Virus record (IMG/VR): IMGVR_UViG_3300007609_000046
Coordinates: 1-37,719 of that record
Length of the DNA stretch: 37,719 bases
From: a virus
Strand: one strand, 5' to 3'
Shown here: positions 36,798 to 37,719 of the stretch, in pieces
How positions within the stretch are numbered: the stretch's first letter is position 1
Layout: each line of letters opens with the position of its first letter
Made by a program: the position numbers and the translations under genes
Notes under the pieces: generated by a model
Seen by the model: only the letters and a program-made list of their open reading frames with translations
Told to the model about the DNA's origin: nothing
The model's database searches: none

Positions 36798-37719
36798 ATG
36801 GCAGAATGTGAAGGATGTAATCAGTACGACCCATGCAACCCAATAGACAACTGTTGTGAGGAGCAGGATTGTGGATGTACTTACACAACTGACTCTGAGT
36901 GTGTGAGGTATACAGATAAAGACTTGGAATGCCTAGGTTTACCTAAAGGTTCTACTGTGGAAGAAATATTGACTGCAATAGACGAAAGATTATGTAGTGT
37001 TTTGGATGGGTCTGATGGACTGTCAGCTTACCAAGTAGCTGTTGTTAATGGCTACACTGGTACAGTTGAAGAGTGGCTATCTTCACTAGTAGGTCTTTCA
37101 GGTGACTCCGCATACCAGGTATGGCTAGACGCAGGTAACACAGGCACTGAACAAGACTTCTTAGATAGTTTGGTAGGTGCTGACGGCCTAAATGGAACAA
37201 ACGGAACTAACGGTTCTAACGGACTATCTGCCTATCAGATATGGATCAATGAGGGTAATACTGGCACAGAACAAGACTTCTTGAACAGCTTAGTAGGTTT
37301 GGATGGGGCTGACGGGTCGGATGGAAAGTCTGCTTACCAGATATGGATAGACGCAGGAAACACTGGAACACAGCAAGATTTCTTAAATAGCTTGAGGGGC
37401 GTTGATGGTACAAATGGAGTAGATGGTACAACAGGAGACTCTGCTTATCAAACATGGCTTTCTTTAGGGAATACCGGTACTGAACAAGATTTTATAAACT
37501 CTATGTCAAATAAATCTGGCATAGCTGTCTATAAAGACACACAGTACACTCAATTGGAACCTTTTAGTGTATCAGCAGATACTGACACAGTTCTACCAAA
37601 CAATAGTGAGACAGTAGTAGATGACCAAAAACCAGATGATATATCGTCTTTTGTATCAGTAGTACCTTCATCTACACCTGGACTAGGCTATGACCATACT
37701 CAAGTACTAGGCAGAAGAG
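36798..37719 (+). CDS. Collagen-like tail fibre protein (3' end outside window)
   Basis: The gene is open to the right edge (307 codons seen). The N-terminal 60 residues are Cys-rich (CEGCNQYDPCNPIDNCC) and have an LPKGSTVEEILTAIDERLC helix like the preceding two genes. Then five repeats of the SAYQxWxxxGNTGTEQDFLNSLVG type are joined by Gly-rich collagen-like spacers (DGLNGTNGTNGSNG). This arrangement is typical of phage fibres made from trimeric coiled collagen-like rods. The C-terminal receptor-binding part is not in the window. Confidence 0.75.
   Translation, partial: MAECEGCNQYDPCNPIDNCCEEQDCGCTYTTDSECVRYTDKDLECLGLPKGSTVEEILTAIDERLCSVLDGSDGLSAYQVAVVNGYTGTVEEWLSSLVGLSGDSAYQVWLDAGNTGTEQDFLDSLVGADGLNGTNGTNGSNGLSAYQIWINEGNTGTEQDFLNSLVGLDGADGSDGKSAYQIWIDAGNTGTQQDFLNSLRGVDGTNGVDGTTGDSAYQTWLSLGNTGTEQDFINSMSNKSGIAVYKDTQYTQLEPFSVSADTDTVLPNNSETVVDDQKPDDISSFVSVVPSSTPGLGYDHTQVLGRR
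37023..37500 (+). repeat. Five coding repeats in the fibre gene
   Basis: Repeat units begin at 37023, 37107, 37227, 37329 and 37440 (28, 40, 34 and 37 codons apart). Each starts S-A-Y-Q and contains GNTGT (GYTGT in the first) and a DFLxSL-type end; length variation lies in the Gly-rich linker. Recombination between units could change fibre length. Confidence 0.75.

Overview
The window reads as part of the genome of a tailed double-stranded DNA phage (Caudoviricetes) infecting a member of the Bacteroidota, probably a flavobacterium-like host. The reasons are AT-rich DNA, absence of obvious Shine-Dalgarno sequences, at least ten promoters of the Bacteroidota type (TTG, then about 20 nt, then TAnnTTTG/A), and protein families typical of that phylum and its phages (a FISUMP/C-type-lectin-like protein, a DUF1573-like domain, Bacteroidota tail-protein motifs). 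The two opposed gene blocks and the HU/IHF-like, terminase, portal, capsid order recall crAss-like phages, but I cannot prove that affiliation by eye.

Bases 1-14,171 are an early/middle block read leftward (minus strand). It falls into consecutive transcription units, most with a near-identical promoter: (i) promoter 14140-14171 with two small genes; (ii) promoter 13074-13104 with recA, a GIY-YIG-like endonuclease and a small gene; (iii) promoter 10443-10474 with an SSB-like protein, two small genes, a metallophosphoesterase and a tRNA-Leu-like gene; (iv) promoter 6020-6050 with a GroES-like cochaperonin, a secreted protein, a unimolecular-spanin candidate, unknown genes and tRNA-Arg(CCT), closed by a strong terminator at 3649-3689; (v) promoter 3607-3637 with small unknown genes. 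The far left (1-867) has no convincing gene but holds direct repeats, an inverted repeat and an iteron-like array.

The most unusual feature is that most of these units end in blocks of tiny unknown genes (52-97 aa), many followed by an imperfect hairpin starting at or next to the stop codon and bounded by short CTAAC / GTTAG or CACAAC / GTTGTG ends. This is the layout of integron gene cassettes with attC sites (R box, unpaired spacer, L box, variable loop). The best sites are at 1899-1992, 2254-2382, 2954-3083, 7206-7258, 13123-13187 and 13363-13421. A recurrent, nearly identical element closes the blocks, three times directly before the promoter of the next core operon. No integron integrase is visible. 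I interpret these blocks as phage-borne integron-like cassette arrays.

Bases 14,222-37,719 are the late block read rightward: an unknown gene, an HU/IHF-like protein, a Cys-rich DUF1573-like protein, two small genes, large terminase, a basic protein gene interrupted by an in-frame TAA, portal, scaffold-like protein, major capsid protein candidate, connector and virion proteins, a large Cys-rich structural protein, beta-rich fibre-like proteins, a FISUMP protein whose C-terminus looks like a diversity-generating-retroelement variable region, a lysis module (membrane proteins, holin, amidase), a set of small virion-type proteins and a collagen-like fibre that runs off the right edge.

All assignments are by reading motifs in the sequence; no homology search or folding program was run.
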